NCBI RefSeq assembly: GCF_003574965.1
Contig: NZ_CP032317.1
Location: forward strand, 62,001 to 126,000
DNA from: Hymenobacter oligotrophus
GTDB taxonomy: Bacteria; Bacteroidota; Bacteroidia; Cytophagales; Hymenobacteraceae
DNA length: 64,000 nt
Direction of reading: 5' to 3'
Part shown: positions 25,951 through 35,650 of the stretch, piece by piece
Numbering within the stretch: the first letter of the stretch is position 1
Layout: each line of letters begins with the position of its first letter
The notes under the pieces: model-generated
Database searches by the model: none
Told to the model about the DNA's origin: nothing
Seen by the model: the letters and a program-made list of their open reading frames with translations, nothing else
Program-made: the position numbers and the translations under genes

Positions 25951-27282
25951 ATGAGTAGCTTCCGACTACGTCCCTTTTCACACTGGCTCCTCGCTCTGTT
26001 TCTGACGTTTACTGCTGTTGGCCAAGTGGCCGCGCAGGACAACGCGACAGTAAGCAAGGAGGGTGTGACCCCCGGCGCCACTGCCGGAGCCGCCCCTGCG
26101 GCTGCAGCGGGTAGTGCCCCCGCCGGCGACGCTGCCGCCATTTCGGCCGGCGACGCTTTGTTCAAAGGCAACTGCGCCCAGTGCCACGCCATCAACGATG
26201 TGGTGGTAGGTCCCGCATTGGCCGGTATCGAGCAGCGTCGTCCGCTGCCCTGGCTAATTAAGTGGGTTCAGAACTCAAGCAAGATGGTAGCCAGCGGCGA
26301 CGAGTACGCGGTGAAAATCTTCAACGAGTACCAGAAACAGCAGATGCCCAACTTCGCGTTAAGCGACGAGGAAATCACCTCGATCTTCGCTTATGTGAAA
26401 GCTGAAGCCTCGAAGCCTGCTAATGCCGCAGTAGGTGGTGATGACCGCGGTGCCGAAGGGAAACCCTCCGGTGAAGTAGCCGACGGCGCCGGTGCTGGTG
26501 CCGGAAAGTATGTGAACGTAGTACTCATCGTTCTGATTGTAGTACTCATCGTTCTGGTTGTTACCCTAGTTATCATCGCCAACATCATGCGCGATGTGCT
26601 GCGTGGTCGCAAAGACCTCGACGGCCGCGATGTTGAGATGATTGACCAGAAAACCGACTGGATGGCCATCCTGAAGTCGGGCTGGTTTAAAGGCACCGTT
26701 GGTACGTTGTTCGTACTTGTGGTTCTGTACGAATCCATCCAGGGATTGATGGCTATCGGTTTGCAGCAGGGTTACCAGCCGTCGCAGCCGATTGCGTTTT
26801 CGCACAAGCTGCACGCCGGCGAGCATCAAATCAACTGCGCGTACTGCCACACTTCGGTGTACAAGAGCAAGTCGGCTAACATTCCTTCGGCGAACATCTG
26901 TATGAACTGCCACTCGCAGATCAAAGCAACGTCGCCCGAAATCAAGAAGATTTACCGCGCAATCCAGCGCAACCAGCCGATTCAGTGGGTACGTGTTCAC
27001 AACCTGCCCGACTTGGCTTATTTCAACCATGCGCAGCACACCCAAGTAGGTGGCATTGAGTGCCAGACTTGCCACGGCCCGATCCAGAACATGGAGGTTG
27101 TGTACCAGTACTCTGCTCTAACGATGGGCTGGTGCATCAACTGCCACCGCGAGACGCCGCTCAACACCAAAGGCAACGGTTACTATGATAACCTGGTGAA
27201 GCTGCACGATAATGCCAATGCCGGTGCTCCGTTCACCGTGTCGTCGAACGGCGGCACCGAATGCTCGAAGTGCCACTACTAA
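25951..27282 (+). CDS. actA: alternative complex III subunit ActA, six-heme cytochrome c
   Basis: Multiheme c-type cytochrome subunit of alternative complex III, passing electrons from quinol oxidation to the oxidase. The 443-residue product has a signal peptide (ending VAAQ), then a monoheme cytochrome c domain with CAQCH (about residues 50-155), a Gly/Ala linker, two transmembrane helices (NVVLIVLIVVLIVLVVTLVII and GTVGTLFVLVVLY), and a C-terminal part with five heme motifs: CAYCH, CMNCH, CQTCH, CINCH and CSKCH. That totals six CXXCH sites. The start at 25951 follows from the promoter position. It is the first gene of actABCDEF-coxB-coxA. The pentaheme part is the recognised ActA; the extra N-terminal domain looks like a fused cytochrome c. 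Confidence 0.94.
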   Translation: MSSFRLRPFSHWLLALFLTFTAVGQVAAQDNATVSKEGVTPGATAGAAPAAAAGSAPAGDAAAISAGDALFKGNCAQCHAINDVVVGPALAGIEQRRPLPWLIKWVQNSSKMVASGDEYAVKIFNEYQKQQMPNFALSDEEITSIFAYVKAEASKPANAAVGGDDRGAEGKPSGEVADGAGAGAGKYVNVVLIVLIVVLIVLVVTLVIIANIMRDVLRGRKDLDGRDVEMIDQKTDWMAILKSGWFKGTVGTLFVLVVLYESIQGLMAIGLQQGYQPSQPIAFSHKLHAGEHQINCAYCHTSVYKSKSANIPSANICMNCHSQIKATSPEIKKIYRAIQRNQPIQWVRVHNLPDLAYFNHAQHTQVGGIECQTCHGPIQNMEVVYQYSALTMGWCINCHRETPLNTKGNGYYDNLVKLHDNANAGAPFTVSSNGGTECSKCHY

Positions 27283-27384
27283 TAATGAAAGTACTGAGCT
27301 AGGGTGTCGAGTAAGGAAGTAAGCCATTCGCTGCTTCGTACTGGATGCCCTAACTCTCTGCCAAATACGACTACCCAACCCACG

Positions 27385-30300
27385 ATGCAAGAGTCGCCTA
27401 AGTACTGGAAGGGAATTGAGGAGCTCGAAAACTCGCCGGAGTTTTTGCATAACGCCCTGAGCGAATTCGGGACGTTGCCGGTGAAAGAAAGCCACCCCTC
27501 AACGGATGATACGGTTGCACCGCGTCGCGACTTCCTGAAGCTGATGGGCTTTGGCCTGGCTGCCGCTACCTTGGCTAGCTGCGAAGCGCCCGTCCGTAAA
27601 GCCATTCCGTACCTGAACAAGCCCGAGGAAGTAGACCCGGGTATTGCCAACTTCTACGCTTCAACCTACTTCAACGGTCAGGACTACAACAGCGTGCTTA
27701 TCAAAACGCGCGAAGGTCGTCCGATCAAGGTTGAAGGCAACCCTGAGTCGCCGGTAACGCGTGGCGGTCTGTCCGCTCGTGGTCAGGCGTCGCTGCTGAA
27801 CCTGTATGACCAGGCTCGTTTGCAGTCGTTTGCGATTAACGGTAAGCCTGCCGATAAAAACCAGGTTGACCAAGAAATTCGCACGAAACTGGCTGGTGTG
27901 AATGGTCGCATCGCAATCGTTTCGCCCACCATTATCAGCCCTACTACTAAGCGTGTAATTGCTGAGTTTGCAGGCCGTTATGCCAACACGGAGCACGTAA
28001 TGTACGATGCTGTGTCGCACTCAGGTCTGCTTCGTGCGAACGGGGGCGTAGTTCCGGGTTATGATTTCAGCAAAGCAGCTGTAATTGTAAGCCTAGGTGC
28101 TGACTTCCTCGGTACTTGGGTTTCGCCCGTAGAGTACGCTTCTCAGTACATCGTTAACCGCAAGGTTTCTTCTTCGAAGCGGACGATGTCGCGGCACTTC
28201 CAATTCGAGTCGAACATGTCGCTCACAGGCGCAAATGCCGACGTGCGCGTAGCCGTTAAACCTTCGGAATTGGGGCAAGTTGCATTGGCTCTGTACAACG
28301 GTGTTGTGGGCGGCGGTGCTGGTTCTTCTTACAAGAACGCCCAACTCACCAAGGCCATCAACGAGCTGAAAGCTGCTGGCAGCCGTGCGCTCGTTGTGTC
28401 GGGTTCTAACGATGCAGCTGTTCAAACGCTCGTAACAGCTATCAATGCTGCCTTAGGTAACAACGGCACTACGATCAATCCCGCAACGCCTTCATTTGTG
28501 CGCCAGGGGGATGATGCTCGCATGGCCCGTTTGGTTGCAGATATGAAAGCTGGACAAGTAGGAGCAGTTATCTTCTACCATGCCAACCCTGCCTACGATC
28601 ATCCGCTGGCTGCAGATGTAAAGCAAGCGCTGCAGAATAAAAACCTGCTTAGCATTTCGTTCAACGAAAAGATGGACGAAACCACCTTGCTTTGCCAGTA
28701 CCAGTGCCCTGACCACAACTGGATGGAGTCGTGGAACGACTTCGAGCCCCGTCGTGGTGCGTTGAGCTTGTCGCAGCCGGTTATCACGCCGCTTTTCAAA
28801 ACGCGCCAAGCACAAGAGAGCTTGCTCGTGTGGGCGGGTAATCCTAATACCTACTATAACTACCTGCGCAATAACTGGCGCGGTGTTCTAGGTGGCAACT
28901 TCCAGGCTGGCTGGGATAAAGCAGTACACGATGGTGTTGCTGCTGGTACCCTTACTGCAGCACCTACTGCACAAGTTGCGCCTGCTATTTCAGCTGACCA
29001 AGCTGCCAGTCAAGTGGCCGCCTCTAAGGCTGCTTCGGGACTTGAGTTAGCGCTTTACGAGAAAGTTGGTGTAGGCAATGGTTCGCTTGCCAACAACCCG
29101 TGGCTGCAAGAGCTCCCGGACCCAGTTTCCAAAGCTACGTGGGGTAACTACGTTACCGTTTCCCGAGCTATGGCAAAGGAGCAAGGTTGGGAGCAAGGCG
29201 ATGTAATTCGCGTTACGGCCAATGGCAAGTCAGTTGAATTGCCAGTGCTGATTCAACCAGGCCAAGCGCAAGGTTCAGTAGGTATCGCAGTAGGTTACGG
29301 CCGCGAGAAGGCCGGCAAAGTGGGCGACAAAGTAGGCGCTAATGCCTTCCCGTTGGCTCAGCTCCGCAACGGCGCCATTGTTTACAATGTGCCCGTAACG
29401 CTGGAGAAAACTGACGCTTCGCAGCCCATTGCCCAGACGCAGACACACCACACCATAATGGACCGCAAGCCGGTGGTGCAGGAAGCAACGCTGGCTCAGT
29501 ACATCAAGAATCCTAAGGCCGTAACTGAGTACGACAAAATCTCCACGCCGGAAGGTTTGGAGAAGCCGAACAAAGTTTCGCTGTGGCAGGACTACGAGTA
29601 CAAGAACCACCACTGGGCTATGGCTATCGACCTCAACTCATGCATTGGCTGCGGCTCGTGCGTGTTGGGTTGCCAGGTTGAGAACAATATCCCAGTAGTT
29701 GGAAAGCAAGAAGTAATCAACCGTCGCGAAATGCACTGGTTGCGTATCGACCGCTACTACAGTTCGAATACGCACAAAGATTCATTTGAGACGGAGGGTA
29801 AACTGGCTACCTACGCACTGATGGAAGACCCTTCGGATAACCCGCAGGTTATTTTCCAACCAATGCTGTGCCAGCACTGCAATCACGCTCCTTGCGAAAC
29901 GGTGTGCCCCGTACTGGCTACCACCCACAGCAGTGAAGGTCTGAACCAGATGACCTACAACCGTTGCGTAGGTACCCGCTACTGCGCCAACAACTGTCCT
30001 TACAAGGTTCGCCGCTTCAACTGGTTCTCGTACTACTCTAACGAAAAGTTTGAGACCGTGAACGGGCACATGTTCACCGACCTAGGTCGCATGGTGCTTA
30101 ACCCGGACGTTACGGTTCGTGCGCGTGGTGTAATCGAGAAATGCTCGTTCTGCGTGCAGCGCATCCAGTTGGGCAAACTCGAAGCCAAAAAGGAAAAGCG
30201 TCGTCCTGTTGATGGCGAAGTTGTAACGGCCTGCGCTCAATCTTGCCCCACTCAAGCCATTGTATTTGGCGACCTGAAAGATCCGAACTCTCGTGTGGCG

Positions 30301-30465
30301 CAAATCTGGCGCCGCGAAGATGGTGAGCGTGGCTTTAAAGTGCTCGACGCTATCAATACGCAGCCGAACATTACTTATCTGACCAAGATTCGTAACACGG
30401 ACGTATCGAATTTCTTCGCGCCCGAAGCTGAGCATGCAGCAAAGGCTGAGCCCCACAATGCGTAA
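27385..30465 (+). CDS. actB: alternative complex III subunit ActB, iron-sulfur and molybdopterin-like
   Basis: Peripheral periplasmic subunit of complex III, 1,026 residues. Near the N-terminus a twin-arginine motif (RRDFLKLMGFGL, Arg47-48) and a possible lipobox (LASC, Cys66) indicate Tat export. A large molybdopterin-oxidoreductase-like region follows (EGRPIKVEGNPESPVTRGGLSARGQASLL and onward), as in other ActB proteins, which use the fold without a pterin cofactor. The C-terminal part from Cys753 is a four-cluster ferredoxin domain: CIGCGSCVLGC, CQHCNHAPCETVC, CVGTRYCANNC and CSFC...CAQSCP. A GTG at 27304 would add 27 residues, but the family starts at the ATG at 27385 (MQESPKYWKGIEEL). 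Codon use here is shifted to T-ending codons. Confidence 0.95.
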   Translation: MQESPKYWKGIEELENSPEFLHNALSEFGTLPVKESHPSTDDTVAPRRDFLKLMGFGLAAATLASCEAPVRKAIPYLNKPEEVDPGIANFYASTYFNGQDYNSVLIKTREGRPIKVEGNPESPVTRGGLSARGQASLLNLYDQARLQSFAINGKPADKNQVDQEIRTKLAGVNGRIAIVSPTIISPTTKRVIAEFAGRYANTEHVMYDAVSHSGLLRANGGVVPGYDFSKAAVIVSLGADFLGTWVSPVEYASQYIVNRKVSSSKRTMSRHFQFESNMSLTGANADVRVAVKPSELGQVALALYNGVVGGGAGSSYKNAQLTKAINELKAAGSRALVVSGSNDAAVQTLVTAINAALGNNGTTINPATPSFVRQGDDARMARLVADMKAGQVGAVIFYHANPAYDHPLAADVKQALQNKNLLSISFNEKMDETTLLCQYQCPDHNWMESWNDFEPRRGALSLSQPVITPLFKTRQAQESLLVWAGNPNTYYNYLRNNWRGVLGGNFQAGWDKAVHDGVAAGTLTAAPTAQVAPAISADQAASQVAASKAASGLELALYEKVGVGNGSLANNPWLQELPDPVSKATWGNYVTVSRAMAKEQGWEQGDVIRVTANGKSVELPVLIQPGQAQGSVGIAVGYGREKAGKVGDKVGANAFPLAQLRNGAIVYNVPVTLEKTDASQPIAQTQTHHTIMDRKPVVQEATLAQYIKNPKAVTEYDKISTPEGLEKPNKVSLWQDYEYKNHHWAMAIDLNSCIGCGSCVLGCQVENNIPVVGKQEVINRREMHWLRIDRYYSSNTHKDSFETEGKLATYALMEDPSDNPQVIFQPMLCQHCNHAPCETVCPVLATTHSSEGLNQMTYNRCVGTRYCANNCPYKVRRFNWFSYYSNEKFETVNGHMFTDLGRMVLNPDVTVRARGVIEKCSFCVQRIQLGKLEAKKEKRRPVDGEVVTACAQSCPTQAIVFGDLKDPNSRVAQIWRREDGERGFKVLDAINTQPNITYLTKIRNTDVSNFFAPEAEHAAKAEPHNA

Positions 30466-30493
30466 GTCAACCCGAAACTATTAACTGATCAAT

Positions 30494-31948
30494 ATGCAGC
30501 ACGTTTCGCCTGTACGCCTGCCGCTCGTTACGAGTGGTAAAACGTACCACGACGTCACCCAGGACGTGTGCCGCCAAGTGGAGGCCAAGCCGAACATCCG
30601 CTGGATGGCCGCGCTAGCCGTTGCTTTGTTCTTTCTGGGCATTTTCTTTTACTCGGTTTACCGCACCCTGTGGTATGGTATCGGTGAATGGGGCCTGAAC
30701 AAGACCGTTGACTGGGCTTGGGACATTACCAACTTCGTTTGGTGGGTAGGTATCGGTCACGCTGGTACCCTGATTTCAGCAGTACTGCTGCTGTTCCGCC
30801 AGAAGTGGCGCACCTCGATCAACCGAGCTGCAGAGGCAATGACCATCTTTGCCGTTATCTGCGCTGCAATGTTCCCGGTCCTGCACATGGGCCGTCCTTG
30901 GTTGGCTTATTGGGTATTGCCGCTGCAGAACACTTGGGGTTCGCTGTGGGTAAACTTCAATTCGCCCTTGCTTTGGGACGTATTCGCTATTTCGACCTAC
31001 TTCTCGGTTTCGCTGGTTTTCTGGTACACAGGTCTGATTCCCGACTTTGCTACCATCCGCGACCGTGCTAAAGGACCCATTGCTCGTCGTGCTTACGCTT
31101 TGTTGAGCTTCGGTTGGAAAGGTGGAGCTAAGCATTGGTCGCGTTACGAGACTGTGTCGCTGATCTTGGCTGGTGTTTCAACGCCGCTGGTACTTTCGGT
31201 ACACACTATTGTATCGATGGACTTCGCTACTTCGGTAGTACCAGGCTGGCATACCACCATCTTCCCACCTTACTTCGTAGCTGGCGCCATCTTCTCGGGC
31301 TTCGCTATGGTACTCACGCTAATGCTGATTACCCGTGTAGTTTTCCGTCTCGAAGACTACATCACGCTGGAGCACATCGCTCTCATGAATAAAATCATGA
31401 TGATCACGGGCTCCATCGTAGGTGTAGCCTACATCACCGAATTCTTTATTGCTTGGTATTCGCAAGTAGAGTTCGAGCAGTACGCGTTTATCAACCGTGC
31501 TACTGGCCCTTACTGGTGGGCTTACTGGTCGATGATGACTTGCAACGTAATCTCGCCTCAATTGGTGTGGATTCGTCGTATCCGTTATAGCATCCCGGCA
31601 ACCTTCGTCCTGTCGATCATCGTGAACATCGGTATGTGGTTTGAGCGTTTTGTGATTATCGTCACTTCGCTGCACCGCGACTACTTGCCCTCCAGCTGGG
31701 CAATGTTCTCTCCCTCGATCATTGACATTGGCATTTATGTAGGCACACTTGGTCTGTTCTTCACTTTGTTCTTGCTCTTTGCCAAGTTCTTCCCGGTGAT
31801 CAACATGGCCGAAGTGAAGTCTATCCTCAAATACGGTGTGGACAACGGTCCGACTTATGGTGGCACTAACACAGGTGCTCAACAGTCGAGCTACCGTCCG
31901 ACTGGTGCTCCTGCTTCTGCTCCCGTAAACTACAACAAGCATGACTAA
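30494..31948 (+). CDS. actC: alternative complex III subunit ActC (NrfD/PsrC-like quinol-binding membrane protein)
   Basis: A 484-residue polytopic membrane protein of the NrfD/PsrC family, the main quinol-oxidising membrane subunit of complex III. About ten hydrophobic helices are visible, beginning [21 protein letters not shown] after a short soluble N-terminus. Typical family segments are [37 protein letters not shown] and [22 protein letters not shown]. The C-terminal tail is polar and Gly/Ser/Pro-rich. It starts 28 bases after actB and its last 8 bases overlap the start of actD. Confidence 0.95.
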   Translation: MQHVSPVRLPLVTSGKTYHDVTQDVCRQVEAKPNIRWMAALAVALFFLGIFFYSVYRTLWYGIGEWGLNKTVDWAWDITNFVWWVGIGHAGTLISAVLLLFRQKWRTSINRAAEAMTIFAVICAAMFPVLHMGRPWLAYWVLPLQNTWGSLWVNFNSPLLWDVFAISTYFSVSLVFWYTGLIPDFATIRDRAKGPIARRAYALLSFGWKGGAKHWSRYETVSLILAGVSTPLVLSVHTIVSMDFATSVVPGWHTTIFPPYFVAGAIFSGFAMVLTLMLITRVVFRLEDYITLEHIALMNKIMMITGSIVGVAYITEFFIAWYSQVEFEQYAFINRATGPYWWAYWSMMTCNVISPQLVWIRRIRYSIPATFVLSIIVNIGMWFERFVIIVTSLHRDYLPSSWAMFSPSIIDIGIYVGTLGLFFTLFLLFAKFFPVINMAEVKSILKYGVDNGPTYGGTNTGAQQSSYRPTGAPASAPVNYNKHD

Positions 31949-32465
31949 GCGGTACGCGCTCGGCATCTTCGAAGACGAAGACGTGCTTCTGCACGCAATT
32001 GAAAACATTCGCGCTGCCGGCGTTAAAATCTACGACGTGTTTTCACCTTACCCAGTTCACGGCATCGACGATGCATTGGGTATTGAACGCTCGCGTTTGC
32101 CAATTGCTGCCTTCTTCTACGGGTTGTGCGGCTTGTCATTCGCACTCTGGATGCAGATTTATATGATGGGCTTCGACTGGCCAATGATTGTTGGGGGCAA
32201 ACCTCACATCGGCCTTCCAGCCTTCATACCAGTTGCTTTTGAGCTGACGGTTCTCTTCACAGCCCACGGCATGATGATTACCTTCTTCCTTATCAGCAAG
32301 CTTTGGCCTCGGTGGCGCGTACCCGTGATGGACGTGCGCTCCACTGATGATAAATTCGTCATGGCTATTGAGCTTAAAGAGGGAACCGATCTGGCTCAGC
32401 TCACCCAACTGCTGCGTAGCAACGGTGCTTCTGAGGTGAACGAGAAAGAAATGACCAAAGAATAA
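31941..32465 (+). CDS. actD: alternative complex III subunit ActD (DUF3341)
   Basis: A 174-residue DUF3341 protein, the small membrane-anchored ActD subunit. An N-terminal soluble part resembles a ferredoxin-like regulatory fold ([21 protein letters not shown]...[19 protein letters not shown]), two helices follow ([42 protein letters not shown]) and the C-terminus is soluble ([13 protein letters not shown]). It overlaps actC by 8 bases and its stop shares one base with the actE start (TAATG), so translation is coupled. Confidence 0.95.
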   Translation: MTKRYALGIFEDEDVLLHAIENIRAAGVKIYDVFSPYPVHGIDDALGIERSRLPIAAFFYGLCGLSFALWMQIYMMGFDWPMIVGGKPHIGLPAFIPVAFELTVLFTAHGMMITFFLISKLWPRWRVPVMDVRSTDDKFVMAIELKEGTDLAQLTQLLRSNGASEVNEKEMTKE

Positions 32466-33190
32466 TGACGCATTTTGTAAAATACGGCGTCCAGGCTTCG
32501 GCCATTCTGTTCGCTTCGGTGCTAGTATCTGCTTGCAACGATGCCAACGATCCTGGCTTGGAGTATGCGCCTCAGATGTACGAATCTATTCCGTACGAGC
32601 CGCTGAAACAGTACGATGCCAACACGGTTAATCCGACTGGCATCAACATGCGGACTCCAGCCATTGCTACCGTTCCGCGTGGAAAGCTGGACTACTTCAA
32701 CCACATCGGAAAGGATAGTGTAGGCATTGCAGAGCGCACGTTGCGCAACCCGCTTGCTTACAGCCGTCAGAATTTAGAAGAAGGCAAGGTTCTTTACACG
32801 CGCGTTTGCCAGCATTGCCATGGCGAACAAGGCAATGGCGATGGGCCAGTTGGTGTGAAGTTCAAAGGTGTGCCGAACTACTCGGCAGGTGCTTACGCAA
32901 CCATGAATGACGCCCATATCTACCACGTAATTCAGTGGGGTAAAGGGCGCATGATGCCGCACGGTTCAATCGTAAATCCGGAGGAACGCTGGAAGATTGC
33001 GATGTACGTGCGCGTACTCCAGAAAGGAAAAGGTCCTGATGGCATGAGCGAGTTGGTACAAGACGAACTCACTCCTACCCAAAAAACCAACCCCGAAAAC
33101 CAGGAGCCTTACGGGCAAGCACAAGCTGGCAAAGGTTCGGAAACCCCGGGCCAAGGTGGCACGGAAGCTCGTAACGGCACGGCAGAGTAA
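32465..33190 (+). CDS. actE: alternative complex III subunit ActE, monoheme cytochrome c lipoprotein
   Basis: A 241-residue lipid-anchored monoheme cytochrome c. A signal peptide ends in the lipobox LVSAC (Cys24). The heme motif is CQHCH (YTRVCQHCHGEQGNGDGPVG) and the methionine ligand probably lies in KGRMMPHGS. The C-terminus is a disordered Gln/Gly/Thr-rich tail. ActE passes electrons from ActA toward the oxidase. Its start overlaps the actD stop by one base and actF follows after 5 bases. Confidence 0.95.
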   Translation: MTHFVKYGVQASAILFASVLVSACNDANDPGLEYAPQMYESIPYEPLKQYDANTVNPTGINMRTPAIATVPRGKLDYFNHIGKDSVGIAERTLRNPLAYSRQNLEEGKVLYTRVCQHCHGEQGNGDGPVGVKFKGVPNYSAGAYATMNDAHIYHVIQWGKGRMMPHGSIVNPEERWKIAMYVRVLQKGKGPDGMSELVQDELTPTQKTNPENQEPYGQAQAGKGSETPGQGGTEARNGTAE

Positions 33191-33195
33191 TCTAT

Positions 33196-34515
33196 ATGGC
33201 TTCAACGCATCATCACGAACCTGTAACGGCTGAGTTCCTAGAACTTTCGCCCGCTGCTCGCCGTCGGTTCATCCTGTTCATTGTTGCCGGGGTCGTGCTT
33301 ATGGCCATCGGTCTGATTATGGCTGCCATGAACATTGGCGGCCATCACGAAGTAGCCGCAGCTCACGGCGCCTCTGAAGGTGCTGGGGCTTCGGTTGAGC
33401 ATGGTGGCGACCATGCTCCCATTTGGCTTCGTCGTCTTTTTGCTAGCCTCTGGCAAAGCAACACCTACTTGATCGGCATATCGGTTGTAGGTACTGTATT
33501 TGTCGCAATAAACACAGTTGCCTACGCTGGTTGGTCGATCATCGTTCGCCGGATTGCAGAAGCATTTAGTGCGTGGCTGCTGCCGGGCTTGGCGATTATG
33601 CTGATTGTTTTCTTTGCGAGCGGGCACAACCTGTTTCACTGGCGTACGGAAGGCATCATGGATCCTGCTTCAGAGCACTATGATGCCATTATCGCAGGCA
33701 AGTCGGGCTTTTTAAACTTGCCTTTCTACCTGATCAGAATGGTGCTGTTTGTACTTATCTGGTGGTTTTTCTCCGAACGTTTACGCAAGCTTTCGCTTGA
33801 GGAGGATCAACTAGGTGGTACGGGCTTTTGGGACAAAAGCATCAATGTTTCGGCGCTCTTCCTTGTTCTGTTTGCCGTAACCTCGTCTATTGCCGCTTGG
33901 GACTGGGTGATGTCGATTGACACGCACTGGTTCTCCACTATGTTTGGGTGGTATGTATTCGCCTCGTGGTGGGTAGCCGGCATCGCAGCTATTCTGCTAA
34001 CCGCTATCTTCTTAAAGCAAGCTGGTTACCTACGCTTCCTGAACTCAAACCACTTGCACGACCTAGGGAAGTTGATGTTTGGATTCAGCATCTTCTGGAC
34101 CTACATCTGGTTCTCGCAGTTCATGCTGATCTGGTACGCAAACCTGCCTGAAGAATCTGTGTACTTCAATCAGCGTTTGGGTGGGTTTAATGGTCAATAC
34201 ACGTGGCTGTTCTTCTTCAACCTGATCATCAACTTCGCATTCCCCTTCTTGGCTCTTATGACCCGGGACGCAAAGCGTCAAATGATTATGCTGAAGATCG
34301 TTGCCATTGCCGTATTGATTGGTCACTGGCTAGACTTCTACATGATGATCATGCCCGGAACGTTGAAGGCCGACAGTGGGTTTATCATAGAGATTGGTAC
34401 CGCGCTGGTTTTCCTCGGCTCGTTCCTCCTACTTATGACGAAGCGTCTTTCACAGGCCTCGCTTATTCCTGTGAATCACCCCTTCGTAGAGGAAAGCGTT
34501 CATCACACTACCTAA
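33196..34515 (+). CDS. actF: alternative complex III subunit ActF (NrfD-like membrane protein)
   Basis: A 439-residue NrfD-like membrane protein, the second large membrane subunit, paralogous to ActC. About ten helices are seen, from FILFIVAGVVLMAIGLIMAAM onward, with a His-rich loop after the first (GGHHEVAAAHGASEG...HGGDHAP). Further segments such as SIDTHWFSTMFGWYVFASWW, FGFSIFWTYIWFSQFMLIWY and GHWLDFYMMIMPGTL are typical of the family. It completes actABCDEF; coxB follows after 43 bases in the same unit. Confidence 0.94.
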   Translation: MASTHHHEPVTAEFLELSPAARRRFILFIVAGVVLMAIGLIMAAMNIGGHHEVAAAHGASEGAGASVEHGGDHAPIWLRRLFASLWQSNTYLIGISVVGTVFVAINTVAYAGWSIIVRRIAEAFSAWLLPGLAIMLIVFFASGHNLFHWRTEGIMDPASEHYDAIIAGKSGFLNLPFYLIRMVLFVLIWWFFSERLRKLSLEEDQLGGTGFWDKSINVSALFLVLFAVTSSIAAWDWVMSIDTHWFSTMFGWYVFASWWVAGIAAILLTAIFLKQAGYLRFLNSNHLHDLGKLMFGFSIFWTYIWFSQFMLIWYANLPEESVYFNQRLGGFNGQYTWLFFFNLIINFAFPFLALMTRDAKRQMIMLKIVAIAVLIGHWLDFYMMIMPGTLKADSGFIIEIGTALVFLGSFLLLMTKRLSQASLIPVNHPFVEESVHHTT

Positions 34516-34558
34516 GCCTTGCGCTGTTCGGACCACTGACTTTCACAACGTACAACTA

Positions 34559-35623
34559 ATGATTGCTCTAGGTATCCTTCTGGCGCTGGTGCTTCTTCTG
34601 GTCGTGTTCGGCCTATTGTTCCGGCTTCAGATTCTGACATCCATTTTCTCGGGCAGCTACAATCGGCCGATTGGTCTGAGCAACCGAGTAAATGCCATAT
34701 TAATGCTGGCCTTCCTGATCTTGGGTGGTGCCGCATTCGCTTACTCATTTGTCGATAATTTCGACAAGATGAACCCTCCGATTGCTTCTGTGCACGGGGT
34801 TCATACTGAGAAGCTTTTTTGGACTACGATGGTCGTTATCGGCATCGTATTCGTAATCACCCAGGTAGCATTGTTCGTTTATTCGTACCGCTACCAGTAC
34901 CGCGAAGGGCGTCGTGCTTTCTTCTTCTCTCACAACAATAAGATCGAAATCATTTGGACTGTTATCCCCGCTGTGGTGATGTCCGGTTTGATTTTCGGCG
35001 GCTGGAAGGAGTGGACTAGCATCATGGGCCCCGCTCCTAAGGATGCCATTGAAGTAGAGGTGATGGGCAAGCAATTCAACTTTCTTGTGCGTTACCCTGG
35101 TCGCGACCAAAAGCTTGGTAACATCAACTACCGGTTGATTGACGCAACCAACGAGTTCGGCTTCGATTTAAATGACCAGCGTGGCATGGACGACTTTACC
35201 GCTGGTGAAGTTCACGTGCCGAAAGGCCACCCGGTGTTGATGCGTATCCGTTCGCGCGACGTGCTGCACGCTGTCTACGCTCCGCACTTCCGTGTGCAGA
35301 TGTACGCCGTACCTGGTATGCCAACCAAGTTTTGGTTTACTCCTACGAAGACCACCGATGAGATGCGGGCGCAAACTGGCAACCCAAATTTCAATTATGA
35401 AATTGCCTGCAACCAGATTTGCGGTCGTGGTCACTTTGCAATGAAAGCTACCATCATCGTGGATGAGCCTGAAGACTACATTGCTTGGTATTCGCAGCAA
35501 AAGCCATTCGTAGAGCAAAACCCAGATGTTTTGGCCGACTTCAAACAGAAAAAGGCTACGTCTGTTGAACAAGCACAGGCTTCTGCAGCAGTACCTACTG
35601 TTTCGGCAAAAGCCGCCCTCTAA
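34559..35623 (+). CDS. coxB: cytochrome c oxidase subunit II
   Basis: Subunit II of the heme-copper oxidase, 354 residues. It has an N-terminal helix (ALGILLALVLLLVVFGLLF), two more helices, and a periplasmic cupredoxin domain. The CuA site is complete: C284, C288, H292 and M295 in CNQICGRGHFAM, with the upstream histidine in HAVYAPHFRVQMYAVPGMP. It accepts electrons from cytochrome c or directly from ActA/ActE. The C-terminal tail is Ala-rich without a heme motif, so this is an aa3-type subunit II lacking a fused cytochrome c domain. coxA follows after 27 bases. Confidence 0.96.
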   Translation: MIALGILLALVLLLVVFGLLFRLQILTSIFSGSYNRPIGLSNRVNAILMLAFLILGGAAFAYSFVDNFDKMNPPIASVHGVHTEKLFWTTMVVIGIVFVITQVALFVYSYRYQYREGRRAFFFSHNNKIEIIWTVIPAVVMSGLIFGGWKEWTSIMGPAPKDAIEVEVMGKQFNFLVRYPGRDQKLGNINYRLIDATNEFGFDLNDQRGMDDFTAGEVHVPKGHPVLMRIRSRDVLHAVYAPHFRVQMYAVPGMPTKFWFTPTKTTDEMRAQTGNPNFNYEIACNQICGRGHFAMKATIIVDEPEDYIAWYSQQKPFVEQNPDVLADFKQKKATSVEQAQASAAVPTVSAKAAL

Positions 35624-35650
35624 CGAGTAACCAATAAGCACGCTTTACTG

